A stretch of DNA of 64,000 nucleotides from Bacillota bacterium (GTDB lineage Bacteria; Bacillota; Clostridia; Acetivibrionales; DTU013): assembly GCA_023426125.1 (NCBI GenBank), contig JAFABI010000055.1:53552-117551 (forward strand). The letters are read 5' to 3'. The position numbers and the translations under genes were made by a program. A model generated the notes under the pieces. The model saw only the letters and a list, made by a program, of their open reading frames with translations, was not told the DNA's origin and ran no database searches. Positions 16,606-25,016 of this stretch are shown here, piece by piece. Positions within the stretch are counted from its first letter, which is position 1; each line of letters starts with the position of its first letter.

Positions 16606-17880
16606 TTATCTTTGATATTCAAATTCAAAATCATACATTTTTACCGTATCGCCCTCGTTGATCCCCATCTTTTCCAGGGCGTCAATGATGCCCTTTGCCC
16701 TTATCGCCCTCTGGAAATACTGGGAGGATTCATAGATGCCGAAATTGGTTGAGCCCACGATCTTCTTTACCCATTTGCCTTCAACAATATAGTCTCTGCC
16801 TTCTTTTCTAATATTGAAGGGTTCTTCCTCTGCCGCCGAATAGACGACCTCATCCTCGGCATCTTCGGTTAAAAGGGTATCGGGCAGTTTGGAGAGCATT
16901 TCGGCTACATGCAGCATTAATTCTCTCATACCTCCACCCGTTGCAGCCGATATGGGAAAAACCTTATAGCCCTCTTTTTCAAGAGTGCTTGTAAACTCAG
17001 GCAGGTTTTCCCTTCCCTGCGGAAGGTCAATTTTGTTTGCGGCTACAATCTGTGGTCTCGCAGCCAGCCCCGGATTGTATTGCTTCAGTTCATTGTTTAT
17101 TGTTTCAAAATCCTTCAGAGGCTCCCTACCGTCAACCGCAGCCACATCCACAACATGGACCAGCAGCTTGGTCCGCTCCAGATGCTTCAGAAATTCATGT
17201 CCAAGTCCCACACCTTCATGCGCGCCCTCGATCAATCCCGGAATATCCGCAAGAATAAAGCTGGAAATGCCCTCCAGGTTTACAACTCCCAGATTGGGCT
17301 CAAGGGTGGTAAAGGGATAGTCGGCAATTTTCGGCTTTGCAGCCGAAGAATTTGACAGAATGGTTGACTTGCCCGCATTTGGGAACCCCACCAGACCTAC
17401 GTCGGCAAGGAGCTTCAATTCAAGAACAACCTTCAGTTCCTCCCCGGCGTCGCCGCTTTTGGCAAAGCTGGGCACCTGCCGTGTGGGAGTGGCGAAATGC
17501 TGGTTGCCCGCCCCTCCCTTGCCGCCTTTGGCCAGGATGGTCCTCTGGCCGGGTTTGGTCATATCCGCAAGAATGCGGGAAGTGTTTTCATCCTTGATCA
17601 TCGTGCCCGGAGGCACTTTAATCACCAGATCTTTTCCGCTCTTCCCCGAGCAATTTCCCGCACCGCCGTTTTCCCCCGATTCGGCGACATATTTCCTTTT
17701 ATATTTGAAATCCACAAGCGTCCTTAAGCCCTCATCCACGACAAATATCACATCGCCGCCCCTGCCGCCGTCGCCGCCGTCGGGACCGCCTGCGGCTATG
17801 TATTTTTCCCTGTGGAAGGATACGATGCCGTTTCCGCCGTCGCCTGCCTTGATAAATATTTTCGCATTATCAATGAACAA
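16606..17880 (-). CDS. obg: GTPase Obg
   Basis: Essential ribosome-assembly GTPase of 424 residues. The N-terminal Obg glycine-rich fold begins FIDNAKIFIKAGDGGNG. The G domain has GFPNAGKST (G1), DYPFTTLEPNLGVV (G2), DIPGLIEGA (G3) and NKID (G4). A C-terminal OCT domain ends in GINEGDTVKMYDFEFEYQ. An ATG at 17901 lacks a ribosome binding site. The AAGGTGAG located inside that extension serves the TTG at 17880, which restores the usual N-terminus. Confidence 0.93.
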   Translation of the reverse strand: MFIDNAKIFIKAGDGGNGIVSFHREKYIAAGGPDGGDGGRGGDVIFVVDEGLRTLVDFKYKRKYVAESGENGGAGNCSGKSGKDLVIKVPPGTMIKDENTSRILADMTKPGQRTILAKGGKGGAGNQHFATPTRQVPSFAKSGDAGEELKVVLELKLLADVGLVGFPNAGKSTILSNSSAAKPKIADYPFTTLEPNLGVVNLEGISSFILADIPGLIEGAHEGVGLGHEFLKHLERTKLLVHVVDVAAVDGREPLKDFETINNELKQYNPGLAARPQIVAANKIDLPQGRENLPEFTSTLEKEGYKVFPISAATGGGMRELMLHVAEMLSKLPDTLLTEDAEDEVVYSAAEEEPFNIRKEGRDYIVEGKWVKKIVGSTNFGIYESSQYFQRAIRAKGIIDALEKMGINEGDTVKMYDFEFEYQR

Positions 17881-17975
17881 CAAAATGCACTCACCTTTCA
17901 TATCTAGTTAAACACACTACCAGGTATTTTTATCAAAATACCTGATTTTATGCCATCCGCCCGGACGGAATGCCT

Positions 17976-18003
17976 TAAAAAAAAACCCGGTCACCCGGGT
18001 TTT
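17976..18003 (-). terminator. intrinsic terminator after rpmA
   Basis: AACCCGGTCACCCGGGTT is a GC-rich hairpin with a T-run on both strands (minus: TTTTTTTT after the stem). It directly follows the rpmA stop and separates it from obg. Confidence 0.85.
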
Positions 18004-18004
18004 T

Positions 18005-18283
18005 TTACATCGTTATTATGCTTACCTGTTTCTTGTCCTTACCCAATCTTCCGAACTTGACCTTGCCTTCCGTCAGTGCAAAAAGCGTATCGTCCTTTCC
18101 TATTCCTACGTTTTCACCGGGATGGATCTTGGTACCCCTTTGCCTTACGAGAATGTTTCCGGCCAGCACCGGCTGTCCGTCTCCCTTTTTCACTCCAAGT
18201 CTCTGGGCCGCGCTGTCACGACCGTTCCTGGAGCTTCCAACTCCCTTTTTATGGGCGAAAAATTGCAAATTGATTTTGATCAT
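18005..18283 (-). CDS. rpmA: 50S ribosomal protein L27
   Basis: Ribosomal protein of 92 residues. The precursor begins MIKINLQFFAHKKGVGSSRN. Firmicutes L27 carries this extension, which Prp removes after the FF, leaving AHKKG as the functional N-terminus that reaches the peptidyl transferase centre. The next gene upstream is prp. The ribosome binding site is AGGAGGTG. Confidence 0.97.
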   Translation of the reverse strand: MIKINLQFFAHKKGVGSSRNGRDSAAQRLGVKKGDGQPVLAGNILVRQRGTKIHPGENVGIGKDDTLFALTEGKVKFGRLGKDKKQVSIITM

Positions 18284-18289
18284 CGTTCA

Positions 18290-18628
18290 CTACACCTCCT
18301 CATCCAAAACCGAAATATATCTCCTATAAGAAGGAGTATATTCTATTTGCTTAAATCCAATTGCGATTGTGTCAAGTATAATTTTAACTTTAGGCTTAAG
18401 CTCTTCCGCTATATCAATGGGAACAGTACACTTGATGCAGCCATCCTTCATCGAGTAGCTTTTAATACCTGCCAATTCTTCCAAAGCATTTATCGCTGTA
18501 AAGGTTATTGCAGATATTGCCGCACATACGATATCATTGTTTCCTTTTTTTGAAGAATTCGCATGTCCATCTACTGTAATTTCCCAAATAAAGCCCTCTT
18601 TGTCCCTGACAATATTTACTTTCGTCAT
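18290..18628 (-). CDS. prp: ribosomal-processing cysteine protease Prp
   Basis: Small cysteine protease of 112 residues (formerly YsxB) that trims L27. GHA in ITVDGHANSS contains the catalytic His, and the Cys in NDIVCAAISAITFT is the nucleophile. It lies between rplU and rpmA, its universal position in Firmicutes, six bases before rpmA. Confidence 0.93.
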   Translation of the reverse strand: MTKVNIVRDKEGFIWEITVDGHANSSKKGNNDIVCAAISAITFTAINALEELAGIKSYSMKDGCIKCTVPIDIAEELKPKVKIILDTIAIGFKQIEYTPSYRRYISVLDEEV

Positions 18629-18646
18629 CCTGCCGCGCCTGCTTTA

Positions 18647-18958
18647 TCAAGCATTGATCTTATCGATCTGGACCTTCGTGTATGGCTGCCTGTGGCCTGT
18701 TTTATTCCTGTAGTTCTTCTTGGCCTTATACTTGAATACGATAATCTTCTTATCCTTGCCATGTCCAAGTACTTTACCGTTGACAGTTGCATTTGCCACT
18801 ACCGGGCTTCCGAAAGAAACATTGCCTTCGCTGGAAACGGCCAAAACCTTGTCAAACGTAACGGCCGACCCTTCATCGGCTTCCAGCTTCTCGATAAAAA
18901 CCACATCGCCTTCTTGCACTTTATATTGCTTTCCGCCTGTCTCAATAACAGCGTACAT
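18647..18958 (-). CDS. rplU: 50S ribosomal protein L21
   Basis: Ribosomal protein of 103 residues: MYAVIETGGKQYKVQEGD at the N-terminus and NYRNKTGHRQPYTKVQI near the C-terminus. A GTG three codons upstream is in frame, but it is the end of the GGAGGTG ribosome binding site, which fits the ATG at 18958. It is the first gene of the rplU-prp-rpmA unit. Confidence 0.97.
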   Translation of the reverse strand: MYAVIETGGKQYKVQEGDVVFIEKLEADEGSAVTFDKVLAVSSEGNVSFGSPVVANATVNGKVLGHGKDKKIIVFKYKAKKNYRNKTGHRQPYTKVQIDKINA

Positions 18959-18961
18959 TGA

Positions 18962-19125
18962 CTGCACCTCCTCTTACCAGTCTCGCCGGTCCTAAGGCAG
19001 AGAAACAGCCGGCATTCCGGATCAATGGCTGCTGCCAGCCAACGGCGGGTACAAAAGACCCGCTCCTACCGTATTTACCAGCTATTTACACATTTTATCA
19101 AGCCCTGGCCGAGCGGCTACCGAAC
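18962..19125 (-). promoter_or_regulatory. probable ribosomal protein leader (L21 leader-like)
   Basis: The 170-base gap before rplU is rich in helices. There is a perfect hairpin GCGGGT/ACCCGC (19045-19063), then CCGGAATGCCGG and GGACCGGCGAGACTGGT just before the ribosome binding site. Firmicutes have an autoregulatory L21 leader here. I recognise position and structure, not the detailed consensus. Confidence 0.5.
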
Positions 19126-19129
19126 TATT

Positions 19130-20623
19130 CTAACATACAAGTGAATTAATGTCAATCTCTCTGATTTTAATTTCATCGTACCGCAGGCCGTCGGAAGATT
19201 TGATGGAGATCTTTTTATTGCAGGCGTCCTCCATTTTCGCAAAACCCTCCTTTTCCATATTCAGAACAGCTGCAACGGACGGATGGACTTCCACCTGGAT
19301 GGCATTGGCCAGGCTATGCCCGAAATAACGGCTTATTTCCTTCTCCGCATTCCTTGCGATCGCTGAGGGCGAAAGCACTTTTCCGGTGCCGTCACAATGT
19401 GCGCAGTCTGTCATCAATACCGTTGACAGCTCCTGTCTTACCTTTTTCCTGGTCATTTCAATCAGCCCCAGGCCGGTCATCCCTACAACCGTCGTCTTCG
19501 TCCTGTCCCTTTTCAGCGCATTCCGGAGATTGTCAAGAACCATTTGCTGATGTTCATGCTCATGCATGTCAATAAAATCGATGATGATGATCCCGCCGAT
19601 ATCCCGGAGCCTTATCTGCCTGGCAATTTCCCTTGCAGCCTCGATATTGGCCTTGAGCACCGTATCCTCAAGGTTGGTGCCGCCTACATATTTCCCCGTA
19701 TTCACATCAATGACCGTAAGGGCTTCGGTCCTGTCGATGACAAGATATCCCCCGCATTTCAGCCATATTTTCCTGGCCAGCGCCTTGTTGATTTTCGACT
19801 CGATCTGATAATACTCAAAGAGGTCATAATTCTTGTTGAAATACTCCACTCTGTACTTGAGGGCGGGCGATATCATTTCCACCAGTTCAAGAACCTTGGT
19901 ATACTGGTTCCTGTCATTGATGACAAATTTGTCTATATCCCATGAAAAAAGATCTCTAACCGCTCTGTATACAAGATTAATATCCTTGTGTATGCAGCGC
20001 GGTATCGCTCCGCTCTGCTCTTTTTGCCTTATGCTCTCCCACAGCTTCATCAAAAAGCCCAGGTCATGAATGAAGTCATCTTCGCTTCTCCCTTCGGAAG
20101 CTGTCCGAACGATTAGTCCCATTCCTTTGGGCTTGAGCTTCTCCGCGATCTTTCTCAGCTTGCTTCTTTCGCTTTCACTTTCGATTCGCCTGGAGACGCC
20201 TGTATATTCAGCATTCGGAAGTAATACCAGGTGCCTTCCGGGCAGTGTTATATGGGTTGTAACCCTGGGCCCTTTGGACCCGATGGGCTCCTTTATGACC
20301 TGGACGGTGATTTCCTGTCCCGGCCTCAGGATTTCATCAATGCTGCAGCATTTAACATCCGGAAAAATATCGTCTTCCTCTTCGGCATATTCCTTCGGCG
20401 CCACAGCATCGCCCACATACAAAAAAGCATTCTTGTCGCAGCCTATATCAATAAAAGCAGCCTGCATTCCCGGAAGGACGCTGCTCACTTTTCCCCGGTA
20501 TATGTTTCCCACAATTCTTTCATTGTAAGGCCGTTCGATGTAGACCTCCACCAAATCCTTATCTTCCAGCAGGGCTACCCTCGTTTCGGATATTCCCGCG
20601 TCTACAATGATTTCATTGATCAA
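19130..20623 (-). CDS. rng: ribonuclease G (RNase E/G family)
   Basis: Endoribonuclease of 497 residues for rRNA and mRNA processing. The S1-like domain holds NIYRGKVSSVLPGMQAAFID. The DNase I-like catalytic segment LTVIDVNTGKYVGG and GGIIIIDFIDMHEHEHQ carry the metal-binding aspartates. The Zn-link is CAHCDGTGKV. The start is TTG at 20623 behind GGAGGTGG, two bases after the stop of the DUF2344 gene. Confidence 0.93.
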   Translation of the reverse strand: MINEIIVDAGISETRVALLEDKDLVEVYIERPYNERIVGNIYRGKVSSVLPGMQAAFIDIGCDKNAFLYVGDAVAPKEYAEEEDDIFPDVKCCSIDEILRPGQEITVQVIKEPIGSKGPRVTTHITLPGRHLVLLPNAEYTGVSRRIESESERSKLRKIAEKLKPKGMGLIVRTASEGRSEDDFIHDLGFLMKLWESIRQKEQSGAIPRCIHKDINLVYRAVRDLFSWDIDKFVINDRNQYTKVLELVEMISPALKYRVEYFNKNYDLFEYYQIESKINKALARKIWLKCGGYLVIDRTEALTVIDVNTGKYVGGTNLEDTVLKANIEAAREIARQIRLRDIGGIIIIDFIDMHEHEHQQMVLDNLRNALKRDRTKTTVVGMTGLGLIEMTRKKVRQELSTVLMTDCAHCDGTGKVLSPSAIARNAEKEISRYFGHSLANAIQVEVHPSVAAVLNMEKEGFAKMEDACNKKISIKSSDGLRYDEIKIREIDINSLVC

Positions 20624-20625
20624 TA

Positions 20626-21345
20626 TTAAACCACCTCCAGAGGGCTGGCCATCCTGCCGTCTCTGTCCACATACAATTCCTTGCGGTGGATTCGTGCAGC
20701 CCCGATTTCAAAACCCGCATGTTCCGCAAAGGCTGCTAAAAGCAGCTCCGGCTTGAGATTGGCAACGCTTCCCGCGCCAAGCAGCGCCTCCATGCAGAAA
20801 GCCGTTTTAAATCCCTGGTAGCCGGGGGGAACAAAATCCAACGGGTCTACTTTCAATTTATGTAGGATGGGTCTTATATTGACATCTTTTATTCCGCCTT
20901 TGCCCTCTTTTTTTATAATGATTTCATTTTTTTCAAGAAAGCTGTCCAATCTTTGGCTTATTTCAGCCAATTCCAGGCTTTCCTTCAAAAAAACGGACAG
21001 CAGGTACAACGCCCCGGAAACCGACGCCATTATATTTCCCTTGGCGGACTTTACAACAGCAGCCTTGATCTCGATTCCGTCAGGCAGCTCCCTGTTCATT
21101 TTGCCAATGAATTCCGACGGTTCCATATCCTCCGCCAGCTCAAAATCGGCATATTCCGCTTCGCTGGTCACGCCGACGGAAAGGGGCAGCCCGAAAACCA
21201 TCTGCGGATGCGGATTGAAGCCCTGAGAATAAGCGATCGGAATACCGGTGCGCCTTAGCGTTCTTTCGAATAGCTTCATCACATCCAGATGCGATATGAA
21301 TTTTACATTATCACCCCGGGTGAACCGGACACGTATACTATTCAA
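20626..21345 (-). CDS. TIGR03936 family radical SAM-associated protein (DUF2344)
   Basis: Protein of 239 residues that always travels with the TIGR03960 radical SAM enzyme and rng in Clostridia. It starts LNSIRVRFTRGDNVKFISHLD and has TGIPIAYSQGFNPHPQMVFG, the family hallmark. I chose TTG at 21345, with AGAGGT six bases upstream, because the frame further upstream runs through a dispersed repeat. The molecular function is not established. Confidence 0.88.
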   Translation of the reverse strand: MNSIRVRFTRGDNVKFISHLDVMKLFERTLRRTGIPIAYSQGFNPHPQMVFGLPLSVGVTSEAEYADFELAEDMEPSEFIGKMNRELPDGIEIKAAVVKSAKGNIMASVSGALYLLSVFLKESLELAEISQRLDSFLEKNEIIIKKEGKGGIKDVNIRPILHKLKVDPLDFVPPGYQGFKTAFCMEALLGAGSVANLKPELLLAAFAEHAGFEIGAARIHRKELYVDRDGRMASPLEVV

Positions 21346-21377
21346 GCAAATACCTCTTTTCAACAAAACATTTGCAC

Positions 21378-21490
21378 ATGTCAAGGGGACAGGTACATTG
21401 ACACAAGGATGTAAACCGACTGCAGGGGCGCGCATTGCACGTCCGCTTGCATGAAATCCGCGGCAGAGAACCGTCCCCTGTCGCACACGC
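21378..21490. repeat. composite repeat: family C flanks around a family A half-copy
   Basis: AAGGGGACAGGTACATTGAC and CCGTCCCCTGTCGCAC (family C) enclose AGGGGCGCGCATTGCACGTCC (family A). This is nesting of two repeat families. It lies between the two radical SAM-associated genes. Confidence 0.6.
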
Positions 21491-21516
21491 TCTTTCCATT
21501 TCATGTCACCTTTTTT

Positions 21517-23379
21517 CTACAGCGTGCCAGCCTTGCACATCGAGGGTGCGTCTTCGCCTGCCAGGGACACTGCTCCGCAGCCGGAGCAATTGGACCTGCA
21601 ATCTCCGGTAAGCTCTCCTCTTTGGGCCTTCTCATTTTCTTTTATAAGATATTTCTTTGTAACGCCCGTATCGATGTGATCCCATGGCAATATTTCCTCA
21701 TAGGCCCTTTTCCTGTTGGCGTAGAAGGCCGGATCCATCGCACATTCTTCAAAAGCCTCCAGCCATGCCTCAAACTTGAAATGCTCGCCCCAGCCGTCAA
21801 ATTTGCAGCCCTTTTCCCACGCCTTCAAAAGAACTGTCCCCGTCCTTCTGTCGCCTCGCGCAAACACCGCTTCCAGCAGGCTCACTTCCGACTCATGCCA
21901 GTTGAAGCTGATAAACCTGCTTTTTATTTTGTTTCGAAGGAAGTGCTGTTTTTCCTTCAGTACTTTTATGGTATCCTGGGCTTCCCATTGGAAGGGCGTA
22001 AAAGGCTTGGGCACAAAGGATGAAGCACTTACGGTCACATCGAGTCCCTTTCCTCTTTTCTCACGGGGAGTATGCATATAGGCGTCCACAACCTTGTTTG
22101 CCAATACGGCAATGCCTTCGATATCTTCCTCCGTCTCTGTCGGCAATCCCAGCATAAAATAGAGCTTTACGCCGCTCCAGCCGCCTTTGAAGGCAGTTGA
22201 AACCGAATTTACGAGATCCTCTTCCGTGACCCCCTTGTTAATGACATCCCTGAGCCGCTGGGTCCCGGCCTCGGGAGCAAAGGTCAGGCCGCTCTTTCTC
22301 ACCTTCTGGGCCTTTTCCATAAGCTCAAGGGAAAAGGAATCGATGCGCAGGGATGGAAGGGCAAGGTTAACCCGCTTTGACTCCATCTCCCCGATCAATT
22401 CATCCGTCAGCTGTGACAGGCCGGAATAGTCACTGGTGCTGAGAGAGGTAAGGGAAATCTCTTCATAGCCTGTGGCGGCTTCCAGTTTTTTCGCCATATC
22501 CAGCAGTTTCCCGGGCGTCCTTTCCCTGACCGGCCTGTATATGACGCCCGCCTGGCAGAATCTGCAGCCGTGGCTGCATCCCCTGTACAGCTCCAGCATG
22601 ATCCTGTCGTGGACGATGCCTGTAAAGGGTACGATGATTTTCTCCGGAAAGTAGGTGGAATCAAGATCTTTGATGATCCTCTTTCTGATTTTTGCGGGGT
22701 ATTTCTCATTCACAGGCTTCATATGCGCAATGGTCCCGTCGGAATTATATCCGGTTTCATAAAAGGCCGGCACATAGATGCCTTCAATTTCCGCAATCCT
22801 GTCAAGGAATGCTTCCCGCGGCGCACCTTCGGCTTTCCATGCCTTATAGGCGTCCATTACTTCCATGATGATGTCTTCGCCTTCGCCCAGCATGAAAAAA
22901 TCCACAAAATCCGCCAGCGGCTCCGGGTTGAATGCGCAAGGTCCCCCCGCGCATACGAAAGGATGCCCTGCCGTCCTGTCCCCGCTTTTCATCGGTATTC
23001 CCGCCAGGTCAAGCATATTTAGTATGTTTGTATAGCTCATTTCGTATTGCAGAGTGAAGCCGACAAAGTCGAAGGCTTTTACCGGATCCCGGGATTCCAG
23101 CGCAAAAAGCGGAATATTGTTCTCCCGCATTCTGGCTTCCATGTCTACCCATGGGGCAAAAACCCTTTCGCACCATATCTCCGGCCGTTCATTCAAAAGG
23201 TGGTAAAGGATTTTCATGCCCAGATGGGACATGCCGATTTCATAGGCATCGGGAAAGCAAAAAGCAAACCGGATAAGGATCCCGTCAAGCTCCTTGGAGA
23301 TGCTGTTCCACTCGCCGCCCGTATAGCGCGCAGGCTTCTCAACGCTCTGGAATATATCGTCTCTGATTGTAATTGCCAC
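21517..23379 (-). CDS. TIGR03960 family B12-binding domain/radical SAM protein
   Basis: Radical SAM enzyme of 620 residues. A divergent cobalamin-binding-like N-terminal region (SHLGMKILYHLLNERPEIWCE) precedes the radical SAM core, whose cluster motif is CSHGCRFC. LTFAPEAGTQRLRDVINKG is a conserved core segment. The C-terminal CRSNCSGCGA may hold a second metal site. The start is GTG at 23379 with GCGGAGG upstream, preferred to a longer frame. It heads the rng/rplU block, so a role in translation or ribosome biogenesis is often guessed but unproven. Confidence 0.9.
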   Translation of the reverse strand: MAITIRDDIFQSVEKPARYTGGEWNSISKELDGILIRFAFCFPDAYEIGMSHLGMKILYHLLNERPEIWCERVFAPWVDMEARMRENNIPLFALESRDPVKAFDFVGFTLQYEMSYTNILNMLDLAGIPMKSGDRTAGHPFVCAGGPCAFNPEPLADFVDFFMLGEGEDIIMEVMDAYKAWKAEGAPREAFLDRIAEIEGIYVPAFYETGYNSDGTIAHMKPVNEKYPAKIRKRIIKDLDSTYFPEKIIVPFTGIVHDRIMLELYRGCSHGCRFCQAGVIYRPVRERTPGKLLDMAKKLEAATGYEEISLTSLSTSDYSGLSQLTDELIGEMESKRVNLALPSLRIDSFSLELMEKAQKVRKSGLTFAPEAGTQRLRDVINKGVTEEDLVNSVSTAFKGGWSGVKLYFMLGLPTETEEDIEGIAVLANKVVDAYMHTPREKRGKGLDVTVSASSFVPKPFTPFQWEAQDTIKVLKEKQHFLRNKIKSRFISFNWHESEVSLLEAVFARGDRRTGTVLLKAWEKGCKFDGWGEHFKFEAWLEAFEECAMDPAFYANRKRAYEEILPWDHIDTGVTKKYLIKENEKAQRGELTGDCRSNCSGCGAVSLAGEDAPSMCKAGTL

Positions 23380-23479
23380 CAAAACCTCCGCATAAAACTT
23401 TTTTATATATAATACCCAAATAAACAAATTTTAGCAACCGCATTCTTTTCATTCCTTCCGTCCGCATTTCCGGAACCGC

Positions 23480-24757
23480 TTAAGCCCCCAGTGTATGATC
23501 CATACTACTGCTGTTTATTTTTCTGCCGGTCCACCAGCGTACGATATAAAATGAAGACGCCATCATTCTCAGCACCGCTATGATGAAAAACGCCGTATAA
23601 ATACCGGTGAGCTTATAGAGCCAGATACCGATGAAGGGTGATATGAAGCCCGATATGTTGATAAAGGTGTTAAACATGGAGATGTAAATTGTCTTTTTGT
23701 CTTCCGGCAAGGTTTCCAGCAGGCTGCAGAACAAAGTATAGGTAAACCCCGCGCCTGAAAACCCCGCCAGCACATTAACCAGAATGATTGCATAAAAGCT
23801 CAGGAGGCTGGTGAAGAAAAACGGATTCAAGGCAAGGCCCAGGGCGCCGATGATTATGACAAGCCGGGTGCCCTTCTTTTCAATAAACCTGCTCCATAGG
23901 GAATACGAGAGAAACGACGTGGCCCCCGCAATCACGCTTATCATGCCGAGCTGGAATTCATTCAGCCCTGCGTAGTCCACATTGTAGAGGAAAAACAGCG
24001 GCCAGCCCATTTGCCATGAAATATGAAATAAAAAGGTGCACAGGCAAAAAACCATGAAGCCCTTGTTGCGGAAAATTTCCTTGAAGCTGGAGAGCCTGAA
24101 AGGTACGGCAGCCGGAAGTTTTCCGTCAGAGGCCGTTGACGGCCCGGATCTGACCTTTGACAAAAAGTACAGCTGGACCAGTGTGATGACAAAGCAAGCC
24201 AGATAAAAGGCCTGGTAAGCAATCAGCCGTTCGGCGTCGTTTCCGGGGATTTCCGTAAGGATCAGGCCCCCGAACAAGGCGGCCAGCAGCCCAAAAAATG
24301 CACTGTACTTGCTTCTAAGGGAATACACGCGGTTTGCATTGGATCCACTGAAAATGTCCGCAAAAAATGACTGCCATGTCGTTATGTAAAGAGAGCCCGG
24401 CCAGTTCATCAAACCGATGAGTATTATGTAGATGATAATTTTTACCTGACCCGGTATAAACGGGACAAAGGCGATGACGGCATAAAAAATAGCGTTCAGG
24501 AGGATCATGAGGCTCGCAGCCCGCTTCTTCCTGTTGGCCTTCTCAATCAATATGCCACATGGAATCAATACAAATACTGCAACCAAAGGCGGCAGGGAGT
24601 TTAACAGGGCGATATGAAAATCATTGGCGCCCATCCGCTTTGCAAACATCAAGACAAAAGGGCTGTATATGTTTAAAACAATTGTATAGGCAATTCCTTC
24701 CAATATAATAAAAAGTGCATTGTTATCGTAATTCAGCCGGTTTATAAAAAGTTTCAT
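23480..24757 (-). CDS. MFS transporter
   Basis: Membrane transporter of 425 residues with about twelve helices. N-terminal MKLFINRLNYDNNALFIILEGI and the loop LIEKANRKKRAA fit the major facilitator fold. The ATG at 24757 has GGTGGGG upstream, and an ATG seven codons earlier has no ribosome binding site. The substrate is unknown. It lies upstream of the radical SAM gene by 100 bases and could be co-transcribed. Confidence 0.85.
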   Translation of the reverse strand: MKLFINRLNYDNNALFIILEGIAYTIVLNIYSPFVLMFAKRMGANDFHIALLNSLPPLVAVFVLIPCGILIEKANRKKRAASLMILLNAIFYAVIAFVPFIPGQVKIIIYIILIGLMNWPGSLYITTWQSFFADIFSGSNANRVYSLRSKYSAFFGLLAALFGGLILTEIPGNDAERLIAYQAFYLACFVITLVQLYFLSKVRSGPSTASDGKLPAAVPFRLSSFKEIFRNKGFMVFCLCTFLFHISWQMGWPLFFLYNVDYAGLNEFQLGMISVIAGATSFLSYSLWSRFIEKKGTRLVIIIGALGLALNPFFFTSLLSFYAIILVNVLAGFSGAGFTYTLFCSLLETLPEDKKTIYISMFNTFINISGFISPFIGIWLYKLTGIYTAFFIIAVLRMMASSFYIVRWWTGRKINSSSMDHTLGA

Positions 24758-24874
24758 TAAAGCCCCACCGTGGTCCACATGACCAAAATTAAATATTAAT
24801 CAATTGTAACACATTTCTTTCAACAAGAAAACAGAATTATGTTTACGCAGATAGCCCTTCCTTCTCCTCCGTGT

Positions 24875-25012
24875 CTATTCAGTTACTGTCATTGCGAGCG
24901 AAACGAAGTGGAGCGCGGTAATCGAATAAACGCTATCGCAGTCAGTAGCAGAGATTGCCGCGTCGCTTTGCTCCTCGCAATGACAACCGGGATAACTGAA
25001 TTGTCACTCTCC
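24875..25012. repeat. dispersed repeat, family B
   Basis: Near-copy of 5460-5595, from ATTCAGTTACTGTCATTGCG to AACTGAATTGTCAC, with internal GTCGCTTTGCTCCTCGCAAT. It is noncoding and lies between an MFS gene and the downstream end of the receiver-phosphoesterase gene. Confidence 0.8.
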
Positions 25013-25016
25013 CCCT